A DNA stretch of 64,000 nt, taken from assembly GCF_000701705.1 (NCBI RefSeq), contig NZ_JNJP01000002.1, positions 143,432-207,431 on the forward strand, read 5' to 3'. How positions within the stretch are numbered: the stretch's first letter is position 1; each line of letters begins with the position of its first letter. Under the pieces are notes generated by a model. The model did not search any database, had not been told where the DNA came from, and saw only the letters and a program-made list of their open reading frames with translations. This document shows, in pieces, positions 44,522-54,016 of the stretch. Both the position numbers and the translations under genes were made by a program. Source of the stretch: Bilophila wadsworthia ATCC 49260. Lineage in GTDB: Bacteria; Desulfobacterota; Desulfovibrionia; Desulfovibrionales; Desulfovibrionaceae.

Positions 44522-47500
44522 GTCCGTGGAAAGTCCTTGGCTGGCTGCTTGTGGCCTTGCTTTGTCTGTTGCTGACGGCGGGCGCGTACGGCTTGGCGCT
44601 CCTGTGGGGCTGGTCCCTCCCGTCCGTCTGGTGGCTGGCGGCCATTGCCGGGGCCGGGGCGGGCGTGGCGCTGATCATTTTTCTGTTCCGCACAATACGC
44701 GACGATACGCATGAACCCGCCGCTCCCCTGCCCGTGGAGCTGCCTTCGGAGCGCCTCCCCCGCTGGCTCCTGCTCGACGGCGGGGGATTGTTTCCGCACT
44801 TGCCCGGCATTTTGGAAAGCGCGGGCCGCCCGCTTCTTTCCGATGGCGCAGCGGAAAACGCGGGATCTGTCGGATTATGGAGCACGGCGCACGCCCATTG
44901 GATCGCCGTTGATTTTTCCGCGCCGCACCTGTCCGGCGAACGTAAAGGCGACGGAGGCGAAGGCAACACGCCCGACAAGGCTCCTTCCCTTCCGATGTGG
45001 GATCAACTCCTCGACGACAAGGCCGTACGCCGTTGGCTGTCCCCGCCCGCGGGAGTCGTCCTGTGCATCGGCGCGGAGAGCCTCTCCGGGCACGGGGACG
45101 ATACCGCCGCCTTCATGCGCCAGCGGCTGCTGACCGTCCGGAATCGGCTCGGCAACGCGCCCGTGTGCCTTCTCGTCACCGGGCTTGAGCACGCTCCCGG
45201 CCTGTCGCGCCTCGCACGGCATTTTACGGCGGAAATCAGCATCGGGCGCAATGCGCTGCACGCGCCGCTCGGATGGTTCATGCCCGTCCGCAGACCGTGG
45301 ACGCCCATGCCCCGATGGGCCGCTGACGGCGTACGGGAAGGCATGAACAGCCTCACCGCCGCGCTGGACAGCCTTGTCCGATGTTCCGAATCCGGAATCC
45401 CCGCGCCGGGCGGTCCCGCATTCCTTCTCGAAGGAGCCCTCCGCCAGCTTGCCTCTCCGTTGGCCTCGTTCGCGGCGGGCCTCGGGGACGGGCTCGGCGG
45501 CATTTTCTGGGCCGCATCGCCTCCCGCGCCCTCTGCCTTTCAACAGGCTACGCGCCTTTCCCCGGTTATGAAGGATGCCCCCCCTACCGCTCTCCGCTCC
45601 TCGGCATCCGCATCCTTTTCGGTTCCCGGCGGCGCACCTCTTGCAACTTCTCGGGCCAGCCAACCCTCCGCGACCGTTCCAGCCGGCTCCCGGTTCACGC
45701 CCTCATCCGGGATTGCGGCACATCCCCTGTTCGTACGGGAGCTCCTCCTCGAAACATTGCCAGCCTCTGCCCTTCCAGCCACCGGACGGCGGGCACGGCA
45801 GCGGGCCGTCTGCTGGACCGCCGCAATCCTCTTTGCCGTCACCGCCGGGGTTGCGCTGTACCGTGGCGGGGAACGTTCCCAAACCCTTCTGCCGGACATG
45901 ATCCGGTTTGAGGACCACCTTCCCCGAGCCGCTTCCATAGCGGAACTCGACGGCCTGATCGCCGAGTTCCACAAACTGGAACGCGGCTGCTCCGGGACCG
46001 TCCGGCTCTACGGCGCCCCCAAAAAACGGCTCGAACGGCTCCGTGCCGCACTCCGCGAACGCCTCACCGCATCCCTGCCGGAATCCGGTGATACCGACCG
46101 CTGGATCAACGATCTGATGATCTGGGCGGCGGCCCGGCCCGGCGTGGAGACGCTCCGGTTCCGGGCCCCGGACGGAACCGTCCTTGCCAGCGTCGATGGC
46201 GCCGCGACAGCCTCGGGGCGGAAGGCGGCGGCCCGGTTCCTCGACAACGTGTCCGCATTCGCCTCCCAATCAAACATCTTGCCAGAACAGGATACGCCGC
46301 AGCACACCGGGGCCTCGGACTCGATCACGGAGCGCGTGGAGGCGCTGCGTCTGCGTTACCGCGCCTCGACATTCGCGGCATGGCATGCGGCGGGGCAGTG
46401 CCTGCTGGACGCCGTGCAAGCCCCGGGCATAGAGCCCCGGACGCTGCTGCCGACGCGCCATGTCCCACTGACGCCGCGCGATCTGCTTGGTCCGAACGAT
46501 CCCTGCTCCGCCTTCCTTGCCGCAGCCGAACGCGAACTGCGTTCCGCCGAGGGCCCGTTGCCCGTATGGGTAGCCTCATTGCGGGATATGCGCTCTGTCC
46601 GGCTGCTTACGCGGCTGCCCGGAAACGGAACCCCGCTGTCCGAAACGGCGGAACTCCTCGGGGAGCCTTCCGAAGGCGCCCGCCAAACACTCGGCAATCT
46701 GGAAACACTGTTCCGGGCCCGCACCGCGTGGACGGACTACCGCAGCGCCCTTGCCGCACTGTCCTCCGAAACGGGAACCTCCGACGGCCTCGTACGGCTG
46801 GCGCGCTCCTTATACGGCGGGGAACTGAACGGCGCCCTCCGGGCCGCCGACGACGCATGGCAAGGGCTGGCCGCCGCCCTCAAAGCACGAAACCCGGACC
46901 TGCGAAACGATCCGCTGCCCCTCTCGCTCATGCGCGCACCGTTGCTGTTCGCCGCCGGAACCGCCACAGCCGAAGCCGCCCGCAATCTTCAGCAGCGCTG
47001 GTCAACCGAAGTGGTCGGCCCTGTGGAAGGGTTACAGGACGAAGCGCTCCAACAGGCCCTCATCGGCGAGGGCGGCCTCCTATGGACATTCGTGGCGGAC
47101 GCGGCGCAACCTTTCCTGCGCCCCGCAGCCTCGGGATATGCGCCGGCCTCAGCCCTCGGGATGCGCTTTCCCCTTTCCCCGGCTTTCCTCAGCCTGCTTT
47201 CCGAAACGCCGCAACACATCGCGGTCTATCCGGCATCCTACCCTGTGCGGGTGGGGTTCTCACCAGTCACGGTCAACCCAAAAGCACGGGCCTATCCCCG
47301 TGGCCTGTCCTTGCGCATGGATTGCGGCGGCGAACCTCTCCGGGCGGATGCCTACAATTACCAAGGAACCGCCCTGTTCGACTGGTCGCCGGAACAATGC
47401 GGCAACCTGACATTGGCGATCCTGTTTGACGGCTTCACGGCGGAGAAGGTCTATGACAGCCCGCTTGGATTTGCGCACTTCGTGGATCAGGCAGCCGCCG

Positions 47501-47673
47501 GAATCATGGAATTTACGCCAAGCGATTTTCCTACTGTCCAGCAACAACTGGAAAATCTTGGCATCACCCGGCTGCGGACACGTTTCCGCATCGAAGGCGG
47601 CGAAGCCGTACGCGAACGGCTTCATGCGCTGCCTTCCGCTTTGATACGCAGTATACTGCATATAGAAAAATAA
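44518..47673 (+). CDS. tssM: T6SS inner-membrane protein TssM (IcmF type), degenerate P-loop
   Basis: This 1051-residue protein has two N-terminal membrane helices, a cytoplasmic domain, a third helix near residue 430 (AVCWTAAILFAVTAGVALY) and a long periplasmic part ending in the IcmF-C-like region (MEFTPSDFPTVQQQLENLGITRLRTRF). Where many TssM proteins have a Walker A motif it has WLLLDGGGLFPHLPG, with no GKT/S, so nucleotide binding is doubtful. It forms the channel core with TssJ and TssL. It overlaps tssL by four bases and is followed by a terminator. Confidence 0.92.
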   Translation: MSPWKVLGWLLVALLCLLLTAGAYGLALLWGWSLPSVWWLAAIAGAGAGVALIIFLFRTIRDDTHEPAAPLPVELPSERLPRWLLLDGGGLFPHLPGILESAGRPLLSDGAAENAGSVGLWSTAHAHWIAVDFSAPHLSGERKGDGGEGNTPDKAPSLPMWDQLLDDKAVRRWLSPPAGVVLCIGAESLSGHGDDTAAFMRQRLLTVRNRLGNAPVCLLVTGLEHAPGLSRLARHFTAEISIGRNALHAPLGWFMPVRRPWTPMPRWAADGVREGMNSLTAALDSLVRCSESGIPAPGGPAFLLEGALRQLASPLASFAAGLGDGLGGIFWAASPPAPSAFQQATRLSPVMKDAPPTALRSSASASFSVPGGAPLATSRASQPSATVPAGSRFTPSSGIAAHPLFVRELLLETLPASALPATGRRARQRAVCWTAAILFAVTAGVALYRGGERSQTLLPDMIRFEDHLPRAASIAELDGLIAEFHKLERGCSGTVRLYGAPKKRLERLRAALRERLTASLPESGDTDRWINDLMIWAAARPGVETLRFRAPDGTVLASVDGAATASGRKAAARFLDNVSAFASQSNILPEQDTPQHTGASDSITERVEALRLRYRASTFAAWHAAGQCLLDAVQAPGIEPRTLLPTRHVPLTPRDLLGPNDPCSAFLAAAERELRSAEGPLPVWVASLRDMRSVRLLTRLPGNGTPLSETAELLGEPSEGARQTLGNLETLFRARTAWTDYRSALAALSSETGTSDGLVRLARSLYGGELNGALRAADDAWQGLAAALKARNPDLRNDPLPLSLMRAPLLFAAGTATAEAARNLQQRWSTEVVGPVEGLQDEALQQALIGEGGLLWTFVADAAQPFLRPAASGYAPASALGMRFPLSPAFLSLLSETPQHIAVYPASYPVRVGFSPVTVNPKARAYPRGLSLRMDCGGEPLRADAYNYQGTALFDWSPEQCGNLTLAILFDGFTAEKVYDSPLGFAHFVDQAAAGIMEFTPSDFPTVQQQLENLGITRLRTRFRIEGGEAVRERLHALPSALIRSILHIEK

Positions 47674-47987
47674 GTGCCCCATACAGAGCCATACCGACTA
47701 CAACCTTCCCTGCCACACAGCCCATCCGCTGAACAAAATAGCGCGGGTACGCTTTGAAACGGCAGAGGAACATTGATGAAGAGTTTCCACATCCCGCTCA
47801 GACGAAGCCGCCATTTCCAAAACAGAACAGCAAACAAAAAGGCCGGAGAACTGCTTCTCCGGCCTTTCCTTCTTTGCATAAGGAAGCTTTCTAGAGGCCA
47901 TTCATAAATCGTCCATTGGAATGGTTGATGAGGATTCGTTCGCCGAAAAATGGAGTTTTCAGCCCATTTCCGAAGGCTTCTACGCAA
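47674..47987. other. Convergent gap between tssM and the GGDEF gene
   Basis: No gene is seen in these 314 bases. The bidirectional terminator at 47841-47870 separates the two convergent transcripts. Confidence 0.75.
47841..47870. terminator. Bidirectional intrinsic terminator between tssM and the GGDEF gene
   Basis: GGCCGGAGAA pairs with TTCTCCGGCC around CTGC. The plus strand continues TTTCCTTC, the minus strand TTTTTGTTTG. Confidence 0.9.
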
Positions 47988-49289
47988 TTATTCCAGCACG
48001 GTTCCGTTCCGGCCTTGCTGCTTGACCTGGTAGAGGGCCTTGTCCGCCTTGCTGTAGAGATCCGCAAGCGAGGATGGGCCGTTTCCGAACGCGCCGCCAA
48101 TGCTCAGGGTCACGGACAAAGGCTCTTCTCCCGCACGGCAATCAAGCAACCGGGCGCGCAGGGCATCCAACCTTTCACGCACGATTTCGCGAGATCTGAC
48201 GCCGCGAAGAAAAATCACAAACTCGTCCCCACCCCAACGGCAGAGCACATCGCCGGACCGGAAGGATTTCCGCATGGAACTGCCCATGTATTGCAGGACC
48301 GAGTCCCCCGCGAGGTGCCCGAAGCGATCGTTCACGCTCTTGAAATAGTCGATGTCGAGCAACAGAAAACAATAGCTGGAGGAAGCCCCCACCAAATCCA
48401 AATGCTCGGAAATGAGCTTTTCCGCCGCAGCCCGGTTGAGCAACCCGGTAAGCTTGTCGTGGCGGCTGGTGAGCATGAGCTGGCGGTTCGCTTCCTCAAT
48501 CTTGCGGATGGAGGTCATGTCCTGTGCGAAGAGCAGCACGTATTCGCCCCGCAGATCAAGAGTATCCTTGACCAGGGTGCTCCTGATGAGCAGCTCGTGC
48601 CGGCCGTCCTCATAGATGACATTGCAGAACATGGAGACGGTCCCGCCACCGTTCTCCCTGATACGCGCCACCAGGTTATCAAGGGCAAAATACTGTATGT
48701 AGTTTTCCCGCTCCTCCGGGACGACCACATTTTCCGCAAACCAGAGAATCTGTTCCTTGAAGGTCTGCTGCGGCAGCATCTCCCCGTTGCCCGCGCCGAT
48801 GACGGTTGTGCTCATGCCTGTCCGAACATCCACAGTCATGAAATTCTCGCACAGGTTGGACACAATAAAATTGATGCAGCTGTTCTTGAGCGCAAGGATG
48901 TTGGCGTCGCGGATTTGTTCCATCACCTCATCGGTTTCATCCCGCAACGCCGCAAGAATATGCTTTTCGTCACCCGGCAGAAATTTGAGGTTCCGGCACA
49001 GACAAATCCCGTCGTCGCGCCGGATGCGGTACTGGACAACGGCCTTCTCCACCGAATCGACCAGCTTCAAAATGCGATCACGCTCCGTATGGCGCCGGAA
49101 GAACTCGCGCTCCTCTGGCAATACGTACTTTGCAAGAACCTCCATGCCCTCTTCATACGTCCCTTCGGAGGGGACCACATTGAACAATTTCTTACTCAGC
49201 ACGAGCGTATGGTACTGCCCATTCTCACGATTGAAAACGAAGACGGCATCATAATCGCGGAGCAACAGAGACTTGGAAAAATCTTCCAT
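47988..49289 (-). CDS. Diguanylate cyclase (PAS-like sensor plus GGDEF)
   Basis: This 433-residue cytoplasmic protein has two PAS-like regions (about residues 10-110 and 130-260), then a GGDEF domain with the intact motif WGGDEF near residue 352 and an RSGD inhibitory I-site five residues before it. It should make cyclic di-GMP and be feedback-inhibited. There is no membrane segment. Residues 258-275 form a signalling helix leading into the cyclase. A (GA)26 tract lies about 124 bases upstream of its start. It is convergent with the T6SS arm. Confidence 0.92.
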   Translation of the reverse strand: MEDFSKSLLLRDYDAVFVFNRENGQYHTLVLSKKLFNVVPSEGTYEEGMEVLAKYVLPEEREFFRRHTERDRILKLVDSVEKAVVQYRIRRDDGICLCRNLKFLPGDEKHILAALRDETDEVMEQIRDANILALKNSCINFIVSNLCENFMTVDVRTGMSTTVIGAGNGEMLPQQTFKEQILWFAENVVVPEERENYIQYFALDNLVARIRENGGGTVSMFCNVIYEDGRHELLIRSTLVKDTLDLRGEYVLLFAQDMTSIRKIEEANRQLMLTSRHDKLTGLLNRAAAEKLISEHLDLVGASSSYCFLLLDIDYFKSVNDRFGHLAGDSVLQYMGSSMRKSFRSGDVLCRWGGDEFVIFLRGVRSREIVRERLDALRARLLDCRAGEEPLSVTLSIGGAFGNGPSSLADLYSKADKALYQVKQQGRNGTVLE

Positions 49290-49909
<620 letters not shown>

Positions 49910-51256
49910 ATGCACGGCAAGGCGTTGATCAACGAGGCATTGAAGGGGAACCCCGTCGAGCGGACCCCCTGGGTTCCCTACACCGGTTCCCAAATCGCCA
50001 ACCTCAAGGGGTATACCGCGCAGGAAATGTTCCGCGACGCGGACAAGCTGTACGAATGCTGCATCGAGGCGGAGTCCCAATACTCCCCGGACGGCATGAC
50101 TCCCATGTTCGACCTGCAAGTCGAAGCTGAAATCCTCGGCTGCGATCTCGCATGGTACGACAACACCCCGCCCACCGTCTGCTCTCACCCGCTCGAAGGC
50201 GAGCTCGTCATCCCCACGCGGCGCATCCAAAAGACCGACGGGCGCATCCCGCTCATCCTCGACGTCATGCGCCGCTTCAAGGCCGCCAAGCCCGACATCG
50301 CCATGTACGGCCTCGTCTGCGGCCCGTTCACCCTCGCCTCGCACCTGCGCGGGACCAACATCTTTATGGATATGTACGACGATGAGGACGGCGTGAAGGC
50401 CCTCGTCGCCTACTGTGAGGAAGTCGTCCGTGAGGTTGCGGACTACTACATCGAGGCCGGGTGCGACATCATTGCCGCCGTGGACCCGCTTGTCTCTCAG
50501 ATCTCCCCGGACATGTTCGAAACCTTCCTGAGCGAACCCTACACGAAGTTCTTCGCCTCCATGCGCGAAAAGGGTATGCCCTCCTCCTTCTTCGTCTGCG
50601 GCGACGCCACCAAGAACATCGAACCCATGTGCCTCACCAGGCCCGACTGCATCGCCATCGACGAAAACGTCGACATCGTGGAAGCCAAAAAGCTCACGGA
50701 CGCCCACGGCATCACCATTTCCGGCAACCTCCAGCTCACCATCACCATGCTGCTCGGCACGCAGCAGGACAACCAAAAGGCCGCCATCGAACTGATGGAC
50801 AAGATGGGCACGCACCGCTTCATCCTCGCGCCCGGCTGTGACGTTCCTTTTGACGCCCCCGCCGCGAACCTCATCGGCGTGGGGCAGGCCGTGCACAACC
50901 CCGAAGCCGTCCGCAAGGCGCTTGAAAGCTACGTCGCCAAGGACAATCTGCCGGAAATCGAAATGCCGGACTACGTCAATCTCGACCACGTCCTCGTCGA
51001 GGTCGTGACCATCGACTCCAAGACCTGCGCCGCCTGCGGCTACATGGTCGCAACCGCCAACAACGCCGCCAAGATTTATGGGGACAAGGTCAAAGTCGTC
51101 GAACGGTCCATCATGTTCCCCGAGAACCTCGCGTTCGTGAGCAAGGTCGGCCTGACGAACCTCCCCTCGCTCCTCGTCAACGGCGTCATCAAGCACATCT
51201 CCCTCATCCCCACCGTCGAAAAGCTGCGGGAGGAGATTGAGGAAGCGATGAAGTAG
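49910..51256 (+). CDS. UROD-type corrinoid methyltransferase fused to a thioredoxin-like domain
   Basis: Residues 1-345 resemble MtbA/MtaA, the uroporphyrinogen-decarboxylase-fold enzymes that move methyl groups between corrinoid protein and a thiol. Residues about 360-448 are a thioredoxin fold with CAAC (Cys373, Cys376) and a cis-Pro at Pro419 (TNLPSLLVNG). The usual zinc site His-x-Cys is FFVCG here: Cys230 and the later Cys310 (LAPGCD) remain but the His is Phe228. The ATG at 49910 has AAGGAG six bases upstream. The gene ends in TAG, after which the frame stays open into the next gene. The methyl acceptor is unknown. Confidence 0.85.
   Translation: MHGKALINEALKGNPVERTPWVPYTGSQIANLKGYTAQEMFRDADKLYECCIEAESQYSPDGMTPMFDLQVEAEILGCDLAWYDNTPPTVCSHPLEGELVIPTRRIQKTDGRIPLILDVMRRFKAAKPDIAMYGLVCGPFTLASHLRGTNIFMDMYDDEDGVKALVAYCEEVVREVADYYIEAGCDIIAAVDPLVSQISPDMFETFLSEPYTKFFASMREKGMPSSFFVCGDATKNIEPMCLTRPDCIAIDENVDIVEAKKLTDAHGITISGNLQLTITMLLGTQQDNQKAAIELMDKMGTHRFILAPGCDVPFDAPAANLIGVGQAVHNPEAVRKALESYVAKDNLPEIEMPDYVNLDHVLVEVVTIDSKTCAACGYMVATANNAAKIYGDKVKVVERSIMFPENLAFVSKVGLTNLPSLLVNGVIKHISLIPTVEKLREEIEEAMK
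51254..51256 (+). other. Terminal UAG with open frame into the next gene
   Basis: The stop of the UROD-thioredoxin gene is TAG. The 69 codons after it contain no stop and run in frame into the ATG (51464) of the CobW-like GTPase. If UAG is sometimes decoded as pyrrolysine, a fusion protein would result. Confidence 0.9.
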
Positions 51257-51261
51257 AACAG

Positions 51262-51350
51262 AGGATGGAGGGAAGAGGAAACCCTTCTGAAGAGGGATTT
51301 TCCTCCCCACCCCGCCCCTTTCCTGCCCAAGGCTTTGAAGGTGGGGAGGC
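51262..51350 (+). repeat. G/C-skewed intergenic hairpin repeat, copy B
   Basis: Contains ACCCTTCTGAAGA within a foldable GGAA...TTCC context, also found in the gap at 53040-53130, and a CCCAAGGCTTTGAAG segment like other gaps. Confidence 0.55.
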
Positions 51351-51463
51351 GGCGCGGCGGGAGTCCCTATCGGACTGAAAACGGACAGGATACGGAGTTT
51401 TCTCCAAAAGGGGCAAAGAGAGGCTCGGGCCTCGGCTCTTCCCCACAAGGCAGGATTGACGGA

Positions 51464-52348
51464 ATGCGCAAGGAACTGATCATCCTCTCCGGCTTTCTCG
51501 GAAGCGGCAAGACGACGCTGCTGCGGTCGCTCCTGCTGCGTCACTCGGATCGGAAGATAGCCGTGCTGCTGAACGACTTCGGCGACATCCCCGTGGACGG
51601 GGAAACCCTGCGCCGCTCCGGCGTCGAGGGCGGCGTAGTGGTGGAGATCGGAGGCGGATCGGTATTCTGCTCGTGCCTGCGGGAGCCGTTCATCAAGACG
51701 CTGGCCAACCTCGCCGCCCGCGACGAGGATCTGATCATCGTGGAGGCCTCCGGCATGTCCGATCCCTCCGCCGTGGACAAGATGCTCCGGCTCTCCGGCC
51801 TCGACGGCCTTTTTGAGCACACCTCGACCATCTGCCTGTTCGATCCCGTCAAGAGCCTCAAGCTGGCGCGCGTGCTGGAAGTCATCCCGCGCCAACTGGC
51901 CTCGGCCAGCGTCGTTGTCCTGACCAAGGCCGACATCACGACTAAGGAGGAACGGGACGCAGCCCGCGCCTATATCCGCTCGCAGGAACCCGACCTCCCC
52001 ATAGTGGAAAGCCATAACGGAAACGCGGATTTTGCCTCCCTGCCCGAACGGGCGCTTCGCCTGTTCCCGGTCGGATTCAATACCCCGGAGACGCGGCCCG
52101 ACTGCTTCGCACTGGAAGCTGTCAGGACCGACGCCAAGACGCTGCTCGACGCCCTGACCGCCGACGGAAACGTGCTGCGGGTCAAGGGGTATATCCGAGC
52201 CGCCGACGGCGTCCGATTCGTCTCGGATACCGGGCAGGGTTTTGAAACGATGGAAAGCCGGGACGCGCCGATACCCCTCATGATCATCTGTATGCAGGGA
52301 ACCGCCGGAGCCGTCCGCGCCGCATTGCACGCGGCGGGCATCGCCTGA
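51464..52348 (+). CDS. CobW-like G3E family P-loop GTPase
   Basis: This 294-residue protein has the P-loop GFLGSGKTT (residues 10-18), LLNDFGDIPVD, the metal-site region FCSCL (Cys69, Cys71; the third cysteine of the canonical CxCC is Leu), IVEASGMSDPS, and the specificity motif LTKAD. G3E GTPases insert or deliver metals (CobW for cobalt, HypB, UreG, MeaB). Within a corrinoid methyltransferase operon it may load or repair cobalt or corrinoid. The ATG at 51464 has CAGGA eight bases upstream. It is in frame with the previous gene across a UAG. Confidence 0.85.
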   Translation: MRKELIILSGFLGSGKTTLLRSLLLRHSDRKIAVLLNDFGDIPVDGETLRRSGVEGGVVVEIGGGSVFCSCLREPFIKTLANLAARDEDLIIVEASGMSDPSAVDKMLRLSGLDGLFEHTSTICLFDPVKSLKLARVLEVIPRQLASASVVVLTKADITTKEERDAARAYIRSQEPDLPIVESHNGNADFASLPERALRLFPVGFNTPETRPDCFALEAVRTDAKTLLDALTADGNVLRVKGYIRAADGVRFVSDTGQGFETMESRDAPIPLMIICMQGTAGAVRAALHAAGIA

Positions 52349-52375
52349 ATCAGCACAACCTTTAAGGAGCATACC

Positions 52376-53023
52376 ATGAGCGCTATTTTGCAGGACATTT
52401 CCGAGAAGTTGCAGAAAGGGAAAATGAAGGAAGTCGCCGAGCTGGTGAAGCAGGCCGTCGCCGACGGCATCCAGCCCCTGACCATCCTCAATGAGGGCCT
52501 CATGCCCGGCATGGACATCATCGGCGAACGCTTCAAGAAAAACGACATCTTCATCCCCGAAGTGCTCATCGCGGCCCGCGCAATGGCCGCCGGAACCGAT
52601 GTCCTGCGTCCCCTCCTCGTGGGCGACCAGATGGAAGAAAAGGGCACCGTCGTCATCGGCACCATCAAGGACGACCTCCACGACATCGGCAAGAACCTTG
52701 TCCGCATGATGATGGAATCCAAGGGCCTCAACGTCATCGACCTCGGCAACAGCGTGCCCCCGGCCAAATACATTGAAGCCGCCGCCAAGCACAACGCCGA
52801 CATCATCGCCTGTTCCGCCCTGCTCACCACCACGATGGTCCACATCAAGGATGTCGTGAAGGGCGTGGCCGAGAGCCCCCTCGCCGGAAAGGTCAAAATC
52901 ATGATCGGCGGCGCACCCGTCAATGACGCCTTCCGCGAGTCCATCGGAGCCGATTATTACACCCCCGACGCCTCCTCAGCCGCGGAAAAGGCCCTCGAAA
53001 TCTGCGCCGCCGCGAGGGCGTAG
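52376..53023 (+). CDS. Corrinoid methyl-carrier protein (MttC/MtbC family)
   Basis: This 215-residue protein has the two-part fold of corrinoid carriers: a helical cap (residues 1-88) and a B12-binding Rossmann domain. Asp100, His102 and Gly105 (DDLHDIGKN) form the DxHxxG motif whose His is the lower ligand of cobalt; a serine segment CSALLTTT and MIGGAPV follow. It accepts methyl from MttB and donates to a UROD-type enzyme. TAAGGAG precedes the ATG. The gene ends in TAG; read-through would add only 14 codons before TGA. Confidence 0.95.
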   Translation: MSAILQDISEKLQKGKMKEVAELVKQAVADGIQPLTILNEGLMPGMDIIGERFKKNDIFIPEVLIAARAMAAGTDVLRPLLVGDQMEEKGTVVIGTIKDDLHDIGKNLVRMMMESKGLNVIDLGNSVPPAKYIEAAAKHNADIIACSALLTTTMVHIKDVVKGVAESPLAGKVKIMIGGAPVNDAFRESIGADYYTPDASSAAEKALEICAAARA

Positions 53024-53039
53024 AAAAACATTATGGGAA

Positions 53040-53130
53040 CCGGGGGAAGGAAGAAGGAACCCTTCTGAAGAAGGGTTGCCCCTCTCCCGGGCCCCTTCCA
53101 CCTCCCAAGACGTTTGACTGGTGGGGAGGC
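53040..53130 (+). repeat. G/C-skewed intergenic hairpin repeat, copy C
   Basis: GGAACCCTTCT and AGAAGGGTTGCC form a stem, followed by CCTCCCAAGACGTTTGA. It shares words with 51262-51350 and 60705-60790. Confidence 0.6.
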
Positions 53131-53305
53131 GGCCCGCAAGAAACCCCTCTGTATGGAAGGAATGGAGCGGAGGCGAAACGGAAACCCCGCCGCCGGGAAA
53201 CACGGCAAAGAGGCGGTCCGCCTCTCCCATGCTTCCCGCCGCAAGGCGGCTCCTCCCACCCAAACGGCCCCGGCAACCCCGCCACCCGGCGGAAAGGAAA
53301 CGGAT

Positions 53306-54016
53306 ATGCACCTCATCGCCTGCGAAGTCTTCCGCCCCGAGCTGGAACGCCTGACGCGAGCCATGCGCAACGCGCCCGAGGTGACGTATCTCGAACAGGG
53401 CCTCCACGACACTCCGGACGAACTCCGCCGCCGCGTACAGCAAGCCGTCGACGCGCTGGAAGCCAAGGGCGAAACGGTCATTTTCCTCGCCTACGGCCTG
53501 TGCGGGCGCGGGCTTACCGGCGTGACCGGGCACACCGCGACTCTGATCCTCCCCCGCGTCCACGACTGCATCCCGGTCCTGCTCGGGGCGACGCAGGAAC
53601 AAGCCAACGAATCATCGCTCGGCGGCGGCACTTACTGGCTCTCCCCCGGCTGGCTCCGCTACTCGCAAACCTCGTTCATCCAAAACCGCGAGAAGCGCTT
53701 CAAGGAATACGAGGAACGGTTCGGCACCGATTCCGCGGCCTACCTCATCGAACTCGAAGGATCGTGGCTCAGAAACTATACCAACGCCTGCCTGATCCTC
53801 TGGGAAGGCTGGGAAGACGAACGGGAACTCGTCCGGACCGCCAAAGCCGTGGCCGACGACGCCGGGCTCGGCTACCGGGAACTTCCCGGAGACCCGAATT
53901 TCATCCAAGCCCTGCTCGACGGCGGCAAGGACGGGCGCTTCATGCGCATCGCTCCCGGCTTCACGCCGGATCTCGACGGTAACGGAACCATTACAGCCGT
54001 GCGGGTGACATCATGA
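53306..54016 (+). CDS. DUF1638 family protein
   Basis: This 236-residue protein carries DUF1638 marks: early IACEVFRPEL, FLAYGLCGRGLTG, LPRVHDCIPVLLG, and GGTYWLSPGW, with Cys residues in the first three. The function is unknown; the family is often found beside corrinoid methyltransferases. The ATG at 53306 follows AAAGGAA; the longer upstream reading is low-complexity. It overlaps the next gene by ATGA, so the two products are probably made together. Confidence 0.82.
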   Translation: MHLIACEVFRPELERLTRAMRNAPEVTYLEQGLHDTPDELRRRVQQAVDALEAKGETVIFLAYGLCGRGLTGVTGHTATLILPRVHDCIPVLLGATQEQANESSLGGGTYWLSPGWLRYSQTSFIQNREKRFKEYEERFGTDSAAYLIELEGSWLRNYTNACLILWEGWEDERELVRTAKAVADDAGLGYRELPGDPNFIQALLDGGKDGRFMRIAPGFTPDLDGNGTITAVRVTS

